Source: Streptomyces sp. NBC_01264 (GTDB lineage Bacteria > Actinomycetota > Actinomycetes > Streptomycetales > Streptomycetaceae). From it: a stretch of 64,000 bases of DNA. This document shows, one piece after another, positions 43,619 through 50,723 of the stretch; position 1 is the first letter of the stretch; each line of letters opens with the position of its first letter. A program made the translations under genes and the position numbers. The notes beneath the pieces are model-generated. The model was given only the letters and a program-made list of their open reading frames with translations. It did no database searches and was not told the origin of the DNA. Location of the stretch: contig NZ_JAPEOX010000001.1 in NCBI RefSeq assembly GCF_026340675.1, positions 5,394,001-5,458,000 on the forward strand. Reading direction: 5' to 3'.

Positions 43619-44016
43619 GCGGTTGCGGTGCCGTTCAGTCTGGCCTCGCGCCTGATGAGGTCGCTGAACCACCCAGGGTTGTGCTGAGCGGCGATGCGCA
43701 GCGCCGTCTGGGCGGCCTTGCGGTGGGCCGCTTCCTGGATGGTCTGGGCGGTGAGAGGCGGGGTCTGAGGCGGTACCCAGCCTAGGGAGACGAGTAGCTC
43801 GGCCGTGGGCTGGGGCACTGTGACGGTGGCCTCGCCGTCGACCTCGGCCTCCCACACGACGATGTCGAGGGTGATGCGGGGCGGTCCCCCTGCCGCTGTC
43901 TGCTCCAGCCGGAGGCCCCGTACCGCGTGGCTGACATTGTGGCCAGCGATCTCTACGGTGCCGCCTCTGGAGTTCAGGGACAGCCGGGCGGTGCGCTCTA
44001 GGGGGGCTCCGGTCAT
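43615..44016 (-). CDS. Hypothetical protein upstream of terminase
   Basis: A 133-residue protein. The N-terminal half is beta-rich (RLSLNSRGGTVEIAGHNVSH) and the C-terminal half helical (IQEAAHRKAAQTALRIAAQH). The start ATG (44016) overlaps the stop of the HNH gene by four bases. Similar small proteins with a C-terminal helical tail lie between HNH and terminase genes in other actinophages. Function unknown. Confidence 0.68.
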   Translation of the reverse strand: MTGAPLERTARLSLNSRGGTVEIAGHNVSHAVRGLRLEQTAAGGPPRITLDIVVWEAEVDGEATVTVPQPTAELLVSLGWVPPQTPPLTAQTIQEAAHRKAAQTALRIAAQHNPGWFSDLIRREARLNGTATA

Positions 44017-44294
44017 CGGGTGTACCAATCGCGTGAGGTCTTGAGGCCCGCGGTCCGGGTGGCCGCGCCTTTCTCGCCGTTGCAGTTCCGGCCGCAGGTG
44101 GGGCAGCGCTTCACGCCGTGCGCGGGGAGCCAGTTGCTCGTGTCCTCGGGGTCGGCGCCGCGGGAGACGGGGCGGACGTGGTCGACGACGTCGGCGCCGG
44201 GGTGGCCGCAGAGGTGGCAGACGTTGGACTCGGCGAGGAGGCGGGCGCGCTGCTTGCGGTAGGCGTAGGTGGTGAGGTCGTGGCGCTTGGGCAT
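44013..44294 (-). CDS. HNH endonuclease
   Basis: A 93-residue HNH nuclease. CHLCG and CPTCGRNC are zinc-binding knuckles and VVDHVRPVSRGADPEDTSNW contains the HNH core with the catalytic His. In HK97-type phages an HNH protein encoded next to terminase is required, with the large subunit, for cutting at cos. It overlaps its neighbours by four bases downstream and by one base upstream. Confidence 0.88.
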   Translation of the reverse strand: MPKRHDLTTYAYRKQRARLLAESNVCHLCGHPGADVVDHVRPVSRGADPEDTSNWLPAHGVKRCPTCGRNCNGEKGAATRTAGLKTSRDWYTR

Positions 44295-44560
44295 CAGGCG
44301 CCGCCGTTGCCACGTACTGACCGCTTGATCGCCTCTCTGAAGATGGCGTCATCCGCTTCGAGCTTGATCGGAACGGTGATGGGTTCGGTGGGCGTGGTGT
44401 GGTCGCGCCAGAGCCTCGCGGCGTCGGTCTTGCCGATCCACCCCGTGTTGATGCCGCAGCTGCAGGCGACTGTTGCCAGGCCGGCGTCTTCGTTGACGGC
44501 CCACCCGTCCACGGGGTCAAGCTCTCGGATCATCGTGACGATGACGGGCTTGTGGATCAC
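44294..44560 (-). CDS. Small hypothetical phage protein
   Basis: An 88-residue protein beginning MIHKPVIVTMIRELDPVDGW, with AGLATVACSCGINTGW containing a CxC pair. GTG 44560 follows AAAGGGAGCAGCC. The downstream stop overlaps the HNH start by one base. I do not recognise the family. Confidence 0.65.
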   Translation of the reverse strand: MIHKPVIVTMIRELDPVDGWAVNEDAGLATVACSCGINTGWIGKTDAARLWRDHTTPTEPITVPIKLEADDAIFREAIKRSVRGNGGA

Positions 44561-44650
44561 GGCTGCTCCCTTTCGGTGGGTTGCCGCCCGGGGCCCTCGT
44601 CCCGGGCGGCTGTACCCGCACCCACGCCGCACGCGTGGTCTGGGGCCCCG

Positions 44651-45091
44651 TTAGAAGGTGGGGCAGATGGCGGCTTGGGAGACGGCGAGGATCTGGGCGG
44701 CCTTGACCTGTCCGTGCCCGTCAGGGTGGGTCGGGCTGGTCCAGCGCTTCTCGGTCTGCTCGACCTGCTTGGTGAGGTCGCCGGGGAAGTTCTTGACGAG
44801 GCCGCAGGTGTCGATGCCGCGGCTGATGGCCTTGTCGTCCTTGCCGTGGACGATGTCCTTGTCGATGGCGTTGAGGCCGTCGAGGAAGGCCTTGCGCTGG
44901 GCGCCCTTGGGCTCGGGGGGAAGGCCGGCGGCGGCTCGGGCTGCGTCGCGGTCGACGGACGACGTTGAGGCCGGGGCTGCGGGGGACGGTGAACTGATGG
45001 GCATGGCATCGGGCTTGGGTTCGCTGGAGCAGCCGGTGAGGGCGATGGCGGCGGCCGCGAGCAGTACCGCGGCGGTGTGGTGTGTACGCAT
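44651..45091 (-). CDS. Prophage-encoded lipoprotein
   Basis: A 146-residue secreted lipoprotein. Signal peptide MRTHHTAAVLLAAAAIALTG is followed by the lipobox cysteine (LTGC). A Ser/Pro linker leads to a small helical domain with a cysteine pair (GIDTCGLV, QAAICPTF), DUF732-like in shape. A surface lipoprotein in a prophage may act in superinfection exclusion or lysogenic conversion. A terminator (45151-45180) lies upstream, so it may have its own promoter. Confidence 0.8.
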   Translation of the reverse strand: MRTHHTAAVLLAAAAIALTGCSSEPKPDAMPISSPSPAAPASTSSVDRDAARAAAGLPPEPKGAQRKAFLDGLNAIDKDIVHGKDDKAISRGIDTCGLVKNFPGDLTKQVEQTEKRWTSPTHPDGHGQVKAAQILAVSQAAICPTF

Positions 45092-45150
45092 CGCGCCACT
45101 CTGTCCGGTGGTCCGGCACTGCGGGGCGGCTGTGACTGGTCTGTGACGCG

Positions 45151-45180
45151 CGAAAGCCCCGCACGATGGCGGGGCTTTCG
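45151..45180. terminator. Terminator upstream of the lipoprotein gene
   Basis: Perfect 12-bp stem CGAAAGCCCCGC / GCGGGGCTTTCG with a six-base loop. It separates the small-gene cluster at 45.2-48.4 kb from the lipoprotein and HNH genes. Confidence 0.85.
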
Positions 45181-45239
45181 AAGGTCCTGTCCGGGCACGC
45201 CGGACGTGCTCTCACTGTTACACCTGCTGCGGGTGTGAG

Positions 45240-45419
45240 TCAAGCAGCTTGACTCGGCATGCGGTTCTGGAGTTCGTGCAGGTCGATGAGTGTGCGGCCG
45301 GCCTTGTCGTGGCCGTGGTGGGTGAGGTGGCCGCGGTGGAGCCAGACGCGGATGGTGCCGGGTCGGATTCCTGTGGCGGCGTGGGCGGCGTAGGGGTCGA
45401 CGAGGAGCGGCTCGGGCAT
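45240..45419 (-). CDS. Small helix-turn-helix (MerR-like) DNA-binding protein
   Basis: A 59-residue protein. AAHAATGIRPGTIRVWLHRG, then LTHHGHDKAGRTLIDLHEL, is a minimal winged HTH of the excisionase/MerR class, with the wing marked by GRxLIDLHEL. The ATG is at 45419. It could be a regulator of the downstream lipoprotein or late genes. Another excisionase-like gene lies near the integrase. Confidence 0.75.
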   Translation of the reverse strand: MPEPLLVDPYAAHAATGIRPGTIRVWLHRGHLTHHGHDKAGRTLIDLHELQNRMPSQAA

Positions 45420-45433
45420 GGCTCCAGTGTGGC

Positions 45434-45634
45434 TCAGAGCTCGTCGGGTTCCAGGATGAAGGAGAGGACCGCAGCGTCCTTGGCCCCCATGTGCTGGGCG
45501 GCGAACTCGTAGGCGTCGGAGTAGATGGCCTGTCGTGTCGCACCAGCGTTGGGCTCGATGGTGCCGTCCATGGTTTTGGTGTGAAGGCCGTCGTCGGCCG
45601 GCCACTGCAAGGTGATGATCCAGTGGAGTCGCAT
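45434..45634 (-). CDS. Small hypothetical phage protein
   Basis: A 66-residue protein, MRLHWIITLQWPADDGLHTK at its start. GAGGAGAACCCG precedes ATG 45634. Short beta-hairpin-like opening and an acidic end (SFILEPDEL). Family not recognised. Confidence 0.65.
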   Translation of the reverse strand: MRLHWIITLQWPADDGLHTKTMDGTIEPNAGATRQAIYSDAYEFAAQHMGAKDAAVLSFILEPDEL

Positions 45635-45644
45635 CGGGTTCTCC

Positions 45645-45746
45645 TCAGTGGGTGTGCGGCGGGTACCACCAGCCGCAGGTCGGGCAATAGGTGGTGACGG
45701 TGGCGTTGCACAGCCTGTGGATCAGGGTGTGGATGTGGCGTCGCAT
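45645..45746 (-). CDS. 33-residue zinc-knuckle-like peptide
   Basis: An ATG at 45746 opens a 33-codon frame, MRRHIHTLIHRLCNATVTTY at its start, with a CPTCGWWYPPH ending. It sits between two accepted genes. The CxxC followed by a His suggests a single zinc site. Too short to classify. Confidence 0.5.
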   Translation of the reverse strand: MRRHIHTLIHRLCNATVTTYCPTCGWWYPPHTH

Positions 45747-45775
45747 GGGCTTGTCCTGGTGGTCTACGGCCCGTT

Positions 45776-46420
45776 CTACGGGCGGTCTACAGCCCCTTCT
45801 GTAGCGCTGTGACCTGCGTCTACATCGCTGGAAGGGGGTGAGAGGGGTTCGAGGGGGAGTAGGGCTTCGATATCGGCGGCCTTGATCCCGGACCGGCCGG
45901 TGACGGCTCCGATGCGGATCTGGCTGATGGGGATCCCGCAGTGGGTGAGGAGCGCGCGGATCCTGGTGTCGTCGAGGTGCTGGCCGACCGGGTGGGCTTG
46001 GAGGGTGTCGTAGAGCTCGCGGAGGTGGATGCCGGGCCGGTCTCCGATCAACTGGAGGAGCCCGTCGAGAAAGTCGGCCTGCAGCTCTGCAGGGTCGGGC
46101 GGGATGGGGCGTCCTGCTCGCCAGGCGCCGATGGTCAGGGCAAGGGCGGCCGCGGGTCCGGCGAAGGGCAGCTGAGGGAGGGCTTGGCCGGCGGGGCCGA
46201 GTGCGTAGGCGGTCGCTCCGTACCGAAGGGCGAGGCTGCCGATGGTGTCGCCGGCGAGGCGGCGGCCGAGGTCTCGGGCGAGTGCTCGGCCGCCGTGGGT
46301 GAGTTGCTGGGCGTGGTCGGCCCGGCGGTGGAACCAGCAACTGCACGGGGGCCCGGGTGCCTCGCGGAGCGACGCGAGGTCGTCCGTGAGGTCGAGGGTG
46401 TCGTCCTCGGGCCCGATCAC
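45776..46420 (-). CDS. Hypothetical phage protein with winged-helix-like C-terminal half
   Basis: A 214-residue protein. The N-terminal third has CSCWFHRRADHAQQL, and the C-terminal half (LIGDRPGIHLRELYDTLQAH, TRIRALLTHCGIPISQIRIG) looks like a winged helix. GTG 46420 follows the upstream stop by one base. Its position in a regulatory-looking cluster fits a DNA-binding role. Not recognised by family. Confidence 0.65.
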   Translation of the reverse strand: MIGPEDDTLDLTDDLASLREAPGPPCSCWFHRRADHAQQLTHGGRALARDLGRRLAGDTIGSLALRYGATAYALGPAGQALPQLPFAGPAAALALTIGAWRAGRPIPPDPAELQADFLDGLLQLIGDRPGIHLRELYDTLQAHPVGQHLDDTRIRALLTHCGIPISQIRIGAVTGRSGIKAADIEALLPLEPLSPPSSDVDAGHSATEGAVDRP

Positions 46421-46421
46421 G

Positions 46422-46721
46422 TCAGGCGTTGCCGACGAACGTGGCGAGCATGCCGCCGACGCTGCCGAAGAGGCCGGCGACGAGCGCGCCGACTTGGGTG
46501 CCGGAGAGGGACAGCCCGAGGCCGAGGCAGACGAAGCCGGGGAGGAGGTGGAGCTTCTTGGTGTCCTTGCCGTGCTTGTGCATCTGCCAGGCCCAGAGGG
46601 CCAGGACGATGACGAGGAGGACGGAGATGGGGACGGAGCCGCTCTGGCCGGCGGGCGCGTTGGGCGCGGCCATGGTGTGGGCGCTGGCGGTGTCGATGGC
46701 GGCGAGCAGGTTGGTCTTCAC
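46422..46721 (-). CDS. Two-span membrane protein
   Basis: A 99-residue protein with hydrophobic segments at about 31-47 (ISVLLVIVLALWAW) and 60-95 (LLPGFVCLGLGLSLSG, ALVAGLFGSVGGMLATFVG), joined by a basic loop (HKHGKDTKK). GTG 46721 follows GAAGGACCCACCC. The shape resembles the small spread-type membrane proteins of Streptomyces plasmids and holins, but no function is assigned. Confidence 0.68.
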   Translation of the reverse strand: MKTNLLAAIDTASAHTMAAPNAPAGQSGSVPISVLLVIVLALWAWQMHKHGKDTKKLHLLPGFVCLGLGLSLSGTQVGALVAGLFGSVGGMLATFVGNA

Positions 46722-46732
46722 GGGTGGGTCCT

Positions 46733-46897
46733 TCAGTACGAGAGGGCGACGATGGCCGCGATGAGGGCGAGGGCACCAAGGACGGCCCGGGCGAGGAGCC
46801 TGCGGGCGGCACTGCCGTTCGGGAGGAGCCGGAGGAGGGCGAGGGCGGCCGGGATGGTGAGGAGTCCCCAGTAGCCGAGCCCGTGGTAGGTGATCAT
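46733..46897 (-). CDS. Small two-span membrane peptide
   Basis: A 54-residue peptide, MITYHGLGYWGLLTIPAALA at its start, with a second span LGALALIAAIVALS. ATG 46897 overlaps the stop of the upstream HTH gene by four bases. It is followed by another membrane-protein gene, so the pair may work together. Confidence 0.6.
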   Translation of the reverse strand: MITYHGLGYWGLLTIPAALALLRLLPNGSAARRLLARAVLGALALIAAIVALSY

Positions 46898-47277
46898 CCG
46901 AGCCGCTGTGGCGCGTCGTCGGCCACCGTGGCGAAGGGGTAGTAGTCGGCGAACGCGCCAGCCTGGCTGGTGAGCAGGGCCACGGTGGCGCGGAGGGTCT
47001 CGTGCCAGCGCCGCGCCGTCTCGTCGTCGGCGAAGGTGTAGGCCGGCCTGGCCGCTTCGATGGCCTGAGCTGCGGCGTAGACCTGTGCCACGGCGGCTTC
47101 GGCCTCGACCACCTTGAGCGCCAGGCGCTCGCTCTTGGTCGGGGGCGCGGCCAGGGTGGCCGCCACGGTGGCTCGGGTGATGTCGAGGCGGCGGGCGATC
47201 TCGCGGTGGGACGTGCCGCTCTGGTCGAGATGGCGGACGGTGGCGCGCTGTTCGGCCACGCTGGCCGGGCTGGTCAT
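46894..47277 (-). CDS. Helix-turn-helix protein
   Basis: A 127-residue protein. An N-terminal HTH (LDQSGTSHREIARRLDITRA, TVAATL) resembles the homeodomain-like/resolvase C-terminal HTH class; a helical Ala-rich rest follows. Start and stop both overlap neighbours by four bases (47274-47277 and 46894-46897). Probable regulatory or replication accessory role. Confidence 0.72.
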   Translation of the reverse strand: MTSPASVAEQRATVRHLDQSGTSHREIARRLDITRATVAATLAAPPTKSERLALKVVEAEAAVAQVYAAAQAIEAARPAYTFADDETARRWHETLRATVALLTSQAGAFADYYPFATVADDAPQRLG

Positions 47278-47636
47278 CGGCCACCCCCGCCGAGGAGCTC
47301 GTCGAGCTGTCCGGCGAGCGTCCGGAGGTGCACGGCGTGGACGGTGAGGGTGGCGGCCAGCTGCCGGATCCCGGAGGGGGCGAGGGTGCGGGCGAACCCG
47401 GTCTGTTCGACGTACAGGCCGGTCTCGCGGCTTCCGCTGCCGAAGGGGTACTGGGTGAGCAGTGCGAGGAGCAGCTGCTCGCCGTTGAAGCGGAAGGCGT
47501 GCTCGGGCCCGGTGTGGCTGAGGTCGGCCTGGTACTGCGGGATCCGGGTGTCGTGGCTGGCGCACCAGGGCGGGCAGGTGAGGACGAGCGGGCCCTGGTC
47601 GATGGTGGGCACCGTGATCGTGCGCGGCGCGGTCAC
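47274..47636 (-). CDS. DUF6907-like protein
   Basis: A 120-residue protein. LTCPPWCASHD, followed by SHTGPEHAFRFN, is the conserved core of DUF6907, a Cys/Trp/His motif frequent in Streptomyces phages and chromosomes, of unknown function. GTG 47636 overlaps the upstream gene by four bases. Confidence 0.75.
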   Translation of the reverse strand: MTAPRTITVPTIDQGPLVLTCPPWCASHDTRIPQYQADLSHTGPEHAFRFNGEQLLLALLTQYPFGSGSRETGLYVEQTGFARTLAPSGIRQLAATLTVHAVHLRTLAGQLDELLGGGGR

Positions 47637-47911
47637 GCGGTCACCCCTTCGGCGACGAGGCGCAGAACGGCGGCGTACTCGTCGCGGGTGGCTCCGGGGC
47701 GGACGGCCGGCGCGTGGACGAGGAGGGCGCACTCGGTGGCGTGGCTGTCCTGCGGCGTCCTGTGGTGCCACCGCTCGGCGTACCGACGGGCGAGGCTGAG
47801 GCGCTCGCCCTCGTCCATCAGCCCGTCGGGGTTGACGACGATCAGGGTGTCGGCCATGCAGTGGAGCAGGGTGCGGTGCAGCTCGGTGGGCACGTTGATG
47901 ATCTCGCCCAT
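47633..47911 (-). CDS. Small hypothetical phage protein
   Basis: A 92-residue protein, MGEIINVPTELHRTLLHCMA at its start. ATG 47911 shares its first base with the last base of the upstream stop region (TGATG); a GTG three bases earlier is possible. Helical, not recognised. Confidence 0.68.
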   Translation of the reverse strand: MGEIINVPTELHRTLLHCMADTLIVVNPDGLMDEGERLSLARRYAERWHHRTPQDSHATECALLVHAPAVRPGATRDEYAAVLRLVAEGVTA

Positions 47912-48069
47912 CACGCACCCCCGGTGGGGGTGATGGTGCCGGTGACGCCGGCCTGGGTGGCGCGCACGGTGATGGTGCGGCCGCCGAGGTGGCGGACGGT
48001 GCCGACGGCGACGAGGCGCCGTTCGGGGGTGGGGGCGTGCTCGTGAGCACGCGCCGTAAGCTTCGGCAT
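47911..48069 (-). CDS. Small hypothetical phage protein
   Basis: A 52-residue frame, ATG at 48069 with AGGAGGCTCGGCT upstream, a very good ribosome site. Begins MPKLTARAHEHAPTPERRLV and ends with a Thr/Gly-rich beta stretch. Its stop abuts the next start. Not recognised. Confidence 0.65.
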   Translation of the reverse strand: MPKLTARAHEHAPTPERRLVAVGTVRHLGGRTITVRATQAGVTGTITPTGGA

Positions 48070-48177
48070 AGCCGAGCCTCCTGGTTGTGTCAGGAAGTGC
48101 TTCGGTCAGGGGGTCGGGCGACGCGCGCGCCTTCCGGGTGTTCCACCACCTGGAAGAGCTGTCGTCCGGCCCCCGCT

Positions 48178-48417
48178 TTATTTGGTTGTGGTTGGGCCCG
48201 TTGTGCCGGGCCGGTTTTTCTTGATCGCCTTGTCGACGGCGCTCCAGGTCTTCCCGAGGTCCCTGGCTACTTCGGCCACGGTCCCGAGTTCGTCCACGCC
48301 TTCGAGTAGGGCTTCTGCTCTGCGTTTGGCGGCTTGCGACACTTGGAGTTGGAGCTGTTCCACCAGCTCTTCTTCCTGTCGGACGCGTTCCCGCCAGGGC
48401 TTCGCTTCCATCTCCAT
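48178..48417 (-). CDS. Small HTH regulator heading the small-gene operon
   Basis: A 79-residue protein. A coiled coil (RQEEELVEQLQLQVSQAAKR) precedes an HTH (GTVAEVARDLGKTWSAVDKA), the layout of small phage activators or terminase-like DNA binders. I place the start at ATG 48417, directly after a 19-bp palindrome; the frame continues upstream to a TTG at 48462. It is the first gene of a tightly packed operon reaching 45.2 kb. Confidence 0.62.
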   Translation of the reverse strand: MEMEAKPWRERVRQEEELVEQLQLQVSQAAKRRAEALLEGVDELGTVAEVARDLGKTWSAVDKAIKKNRPGTTGPTTTK

Positions 48418-48423
48418 GAGCGT

Positions 48424-48442
48424 ATCCAACCCTGGGTTGGAT
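48424..48442. promoter_or_regulatory. Perfect palindromic operator candidate
   Basis: ATCCAACCCTGGGTTGGAT: nine-base arms around one central base, seven bases upstream of the HTH gene start. On the minus strand TTGCAA (-35-like) and GATACG (-10-like) flank it at 16-base spacing, so a bound protein would block the promoter. Confidence 0.7.
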
Positions 48443-48537
48443 TGCAAGGCTGTAGCGGTCAACTCAACGTATCTGCTGAAGAGTTGGCCTTCGCGTGGAT
48501 GGGATCAGCGGCGGTCTGGCCAGACGGCGGCGCTGGA

Positions 48538-48628
48538 TTCCGCCCCACCGTGCTGGGCGCAGAATTCACGGTGGGGCGGAAGCTTGGGGGCGGCGGCTGG
48601 GTCACCACGTCCCAGGTGCCCAGCCGCC
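48538..48628. other. Two back-to-back hairpins in a non-coding gap
   Basis: Perfect 15-bp stem TTCCGCCCCACCGTG / CACGGTGGGGCGGAA (48538-48581) followed by a 10-bp stem GGCGGCTGGG / CCCAGCCGCC (48592-48628). They lie in the 48443-48873 gap between operons, together with a third small stem CGAAACCC/GGGTTTCG at about 48767-48788. Likely terminators for leftward transcription, or structured RNA. No gene is supported in the gap. Confidence 0.65.
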
Positions 48629-48873
48629 GCTCCTGCGGTCCACGCACGGGGGAATGGGCGTGCCGCAGGTCGCGCGCAGCGGCCCCTGACGTAGCCGCTG
48701 GCACGGGTGCGCTGGCGTGGGGGCTTCGAGGATCCCTGGCCAGCTCGTTGAACTTATGTGACGCGAAACCCTGGCGGGGGTTTCGGATCGGGATGTGGCC
48801 GATGGTCTAGTCCGAGGCCAGTGTCCAGGTGCCTGATCGGTGTAGGCCGGGCCGGGGTCGCCCGGTCGGCGCG

Positions 48874-49533
48874 TCATGATGCGCTCTGCCACTGCTCCTC
48901 CGCCCGCTCGTCGTGATCCATCCAGGTCTTCAGGCCCGGCCAGGTCGCTGGCGGGTAGGTGCAACCGCACCACTCACAGGCCACGGCCTTCGTGCCTGGG
49001 TGGTGACGCAGGATTGCTCCGCAGATCACCCCGCCGACGTCCACGGCGGGGCAGGCCCCAAGGCGAGTACCTCGGTCACCGCGGTCGCTCGGATCGACGA
49101 TCGAGGCGATGTCGCGTTCGAGGGACCGGATCTCCTCGGCGAAGGTGCCAGCGTCCGGCCAGGACACCGCGATCCAGGCCATGTTCGCGGACAGGCCGGC
49201 GACAGCGGCGCGCAGCCGCGACTCCACGGACCCGACCGGCTGCGCCGCCTGCATGCGGCGTGCGTCGCGAACGGCTGCCAGCCAGTCCTCGACCACACCC
49301 ACCACGCCGCCCGGGCCACGCAAGCTGAGCACCACCTCGGAGACGGGCAGCGGCGCCGACACGGCGGACGGGCGCCGGCCCGAGCTGCCGCTGCTCCCCG
49401 GGGCGAGGAACGGCAGCAGCTCGTCATACAGGCCCGGCAGGGCGTGCAGCCGGCCCACGGTGGCCTTCGTACAGCCGGGGCAAAGGTAGCCGCCGGTCTC
49501 GTCGGGCTGCTCGCACAGCAGGCACGTGCTCAC
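48874..49533 (-). CDS. Zinc-finger-flanked hypothetical protein
   Basis: A 219-residue protein. N-terminal cysteines CLLCEQ and YLCPGC form a zinc knuckle; the C-terminal VACEWCGCTYPP is a second one. The centre is helical (RMQAAQPVGSVESRLRAAVA). Similar CxxC-flanked proteins lie beside resolvase genes in many actinophages. GTG 49533 overlaps the upstream gene by four bases. Confidence 0.72.
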   Translation of the reverse strand: MSTCLLCEQPDETGGYLCPGCTKATVGRLHALPGLYDELLPFLAPGSSGSSGRRPSAVSAPLPVSEVVLSLRGPGGVVGVVEDWLAAVRDARRMQAAQPVGSVESRLRAAVAGLSANMAWIAVSWPDAGTFAEEIRSLERDIASIVDPSDRGDRGTRLGACPAVDVGGVICGAILRHHPGTKAVACEWCGCTYPPATWPGLKTWMDHDERAEEQWQSAS

Positions 49534-49727
49534 TGGGCATCTCCAGAGCCGAGGAGCGCCCGCCAGCCATCGGTGGCCAGGTACTTCCTGGCCTTGGCCG
49601 TGGTCGCCTCGGCGTGGGTCTCGGTGCGACGGTTCAGCCGCACGGTGCTGACGGCGGACGCGACCACGCACAGCATCACGCCGAGCTGGGCGCCGGTGAT
49701 GAGCCAGACGATCTCGCTGGGAGTCAC
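49530..49727 (-). CDS. Small single-span membrane protein
   Basis: A 65-residue protein with one N-terminal membrane helix (IVWLITGAQLGVMLCVVASA) and a charged cytoplasmic tail. GTG 49727 is preceded by GAAGGGACCGGCC and overlaps the stop of the upstream gene. Function unknown. Confidence 0.65.
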   Translation of the reverse strand: MTPSEIVWLITGAQLGVMLCVVASAVSTVRLNRRTETHAEATTAKARKYLATDGWRALLGSGDAQ

Positions 49728-49948
49728 GGCCGGTCCCTTCGGCCGCCTGCGTCGATGGCCTGCTGGATGCCGTCGGCGAAGTCGTGTTCCCCGAGGTTGC
49801 GTGCGGCGTCGCGGAGTCGTTCCATGCCTGCCCGGCCGATGGAGAAATCAGATCGTCCGAAGGCGTCGACGGTTGGGCGGGTGTCTATGCCGAGCGCCGC
49901 GGTGATGGACTTGAAGAGGGCGGCGTCAAAGGGCGGTGAGGAGGTCAC
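49724..49948 (-). CDS. Small hypothetical phage protein
   Basis: A 74-residue protein, MTSSPPFDAALFKSITAALG at its start. Both ends overlap neighbours by four bases (GTGA junctions at 49945-49948 and 49724-49727). Helical; not recognised. Confidence 0.65.
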   Translation of the reverse strand: MTSSPPFDAALFKSITAALGIDTRPTVDAFGRSDFSIGRAGMERLRDAARNLGEHDFADGIQQAIDAGGRRDRP

Positions 49949-50157
49949 TGCATGCTCCCGTCGGGTACGAGGCGGAGTGCTCGGGGTGGCGGATCGGATT
50001 GCTCCCAGCCGTTGAGCTCGAGGACGGTGGCGAAGAGGTCCGCTGCGGCGGCTCGGGTGACCAGCGTGCGGTCGGCGGCCCATGAGTCGGCCAGGGCATC
50101 GGCGCGGGCCAGGGCGCGGCTCATCTTCTCGGCGAGCTCGCGGGGCGTGGCGGTCAT
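49945..50157 (-). CDS. Small hypothetical phage protein
   Basis: A 70-residue helical protein, MTATPRELAEKMSRALARAD at its start. ATG 50157 is preceded by GGAGGGACTCGCAGC and overlaps the RuvC-like gene's stop by four bases. An in-frame ATG at 50190 would lie inside the resolvase gene and is less likely. Confidence 0.65.
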   Translation of the reverse strand: MTATPRELAEKMSRALARADALADSWAADRTLVTRAAAADLFATVLELNGWEQSDPPPRALRLVPDGSMQ

Positions 50158-50711
50158 GCTGCGAGTCCCTCCAGGTCCGGCCACCGGCATCCATCCAGGC
50201 CGCGGCGCTGATCATCCGGAAGTACGGCCAGGGGCTGGCCGAGGTGGTGCAGGCCCATGGCGCAGAGGATGTAGGCGTCGGCCTGGTCGTAGCGGGCGGG
50301 GCCGTCGCAGTCGATTCCGTAGAGATTGCGGACGGCGTCGCGGACGGCGGCCTTGGAGCCGGAACCCTTGCCGGTGGCGTACAGGGCTCGGCATGACGGC
50401 GGCACGACCGCGTAGGGGATGCCGCGGCGCCAGCAGGCGTGGCGGACCATGACCCGGAGGCCGGCGAGATCCTCGTGGCGGTGGGCGACGCCGGAGCCGA
50501 AGGACGGCCCTTCGATCACGACGAGGTCGGCGGCCTTGATAAAGGACGTGACCCCGTCGACGATGTGCGCGAGCCGAGGGTGACCACGCAGGCCCTTCGG
50601 GCGGATGTAGTCGACCCAGCCCTCACCGGCCACGCCCGTGCACGTGAGGCTGAGGTCCAGGCCCACGACCAGGGGGCGGCGGGTCGGGCCGCTGTCGGTT
50701 GTAGTGCTCAT
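50154..50711 (-). CDS. RuvC-like Holliday junction resolvase
   Basis: A 185-residue nuclease of the RNase H fold. The acidic catalytic residues are visible: Asp19 in VVGLDLSLTCTG, Glu67 in VVIEGPSFG and the late pair in YDQADAYILC. In phages such resolvases debranch replication and recombination intermediates before packaging. AAGAAGGGATCGCA precedes ATG 50711. It lies 12 bases after the helicase. Confidence 0.88.
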   Translation of the reverse strand: MSTTTDSGPTRRPLVVGLDLSLTCTGVAGEGWVDYIRPKGLRGHPRLAHIVDGVTSFIKAADLVVIEGPSFGSGVAHRHEDLAGLRVMVRHACWRRGIPYAVVPPSCRALYATGKGSGSKAAVRDAVRNLYGIDCDGPARYDQADAYILCAMGLHHLGQPLAVLPDDQRRGLDGCRWPDLEGLAA

Positions 50712-50723
50712 TGCGATCCCTTC

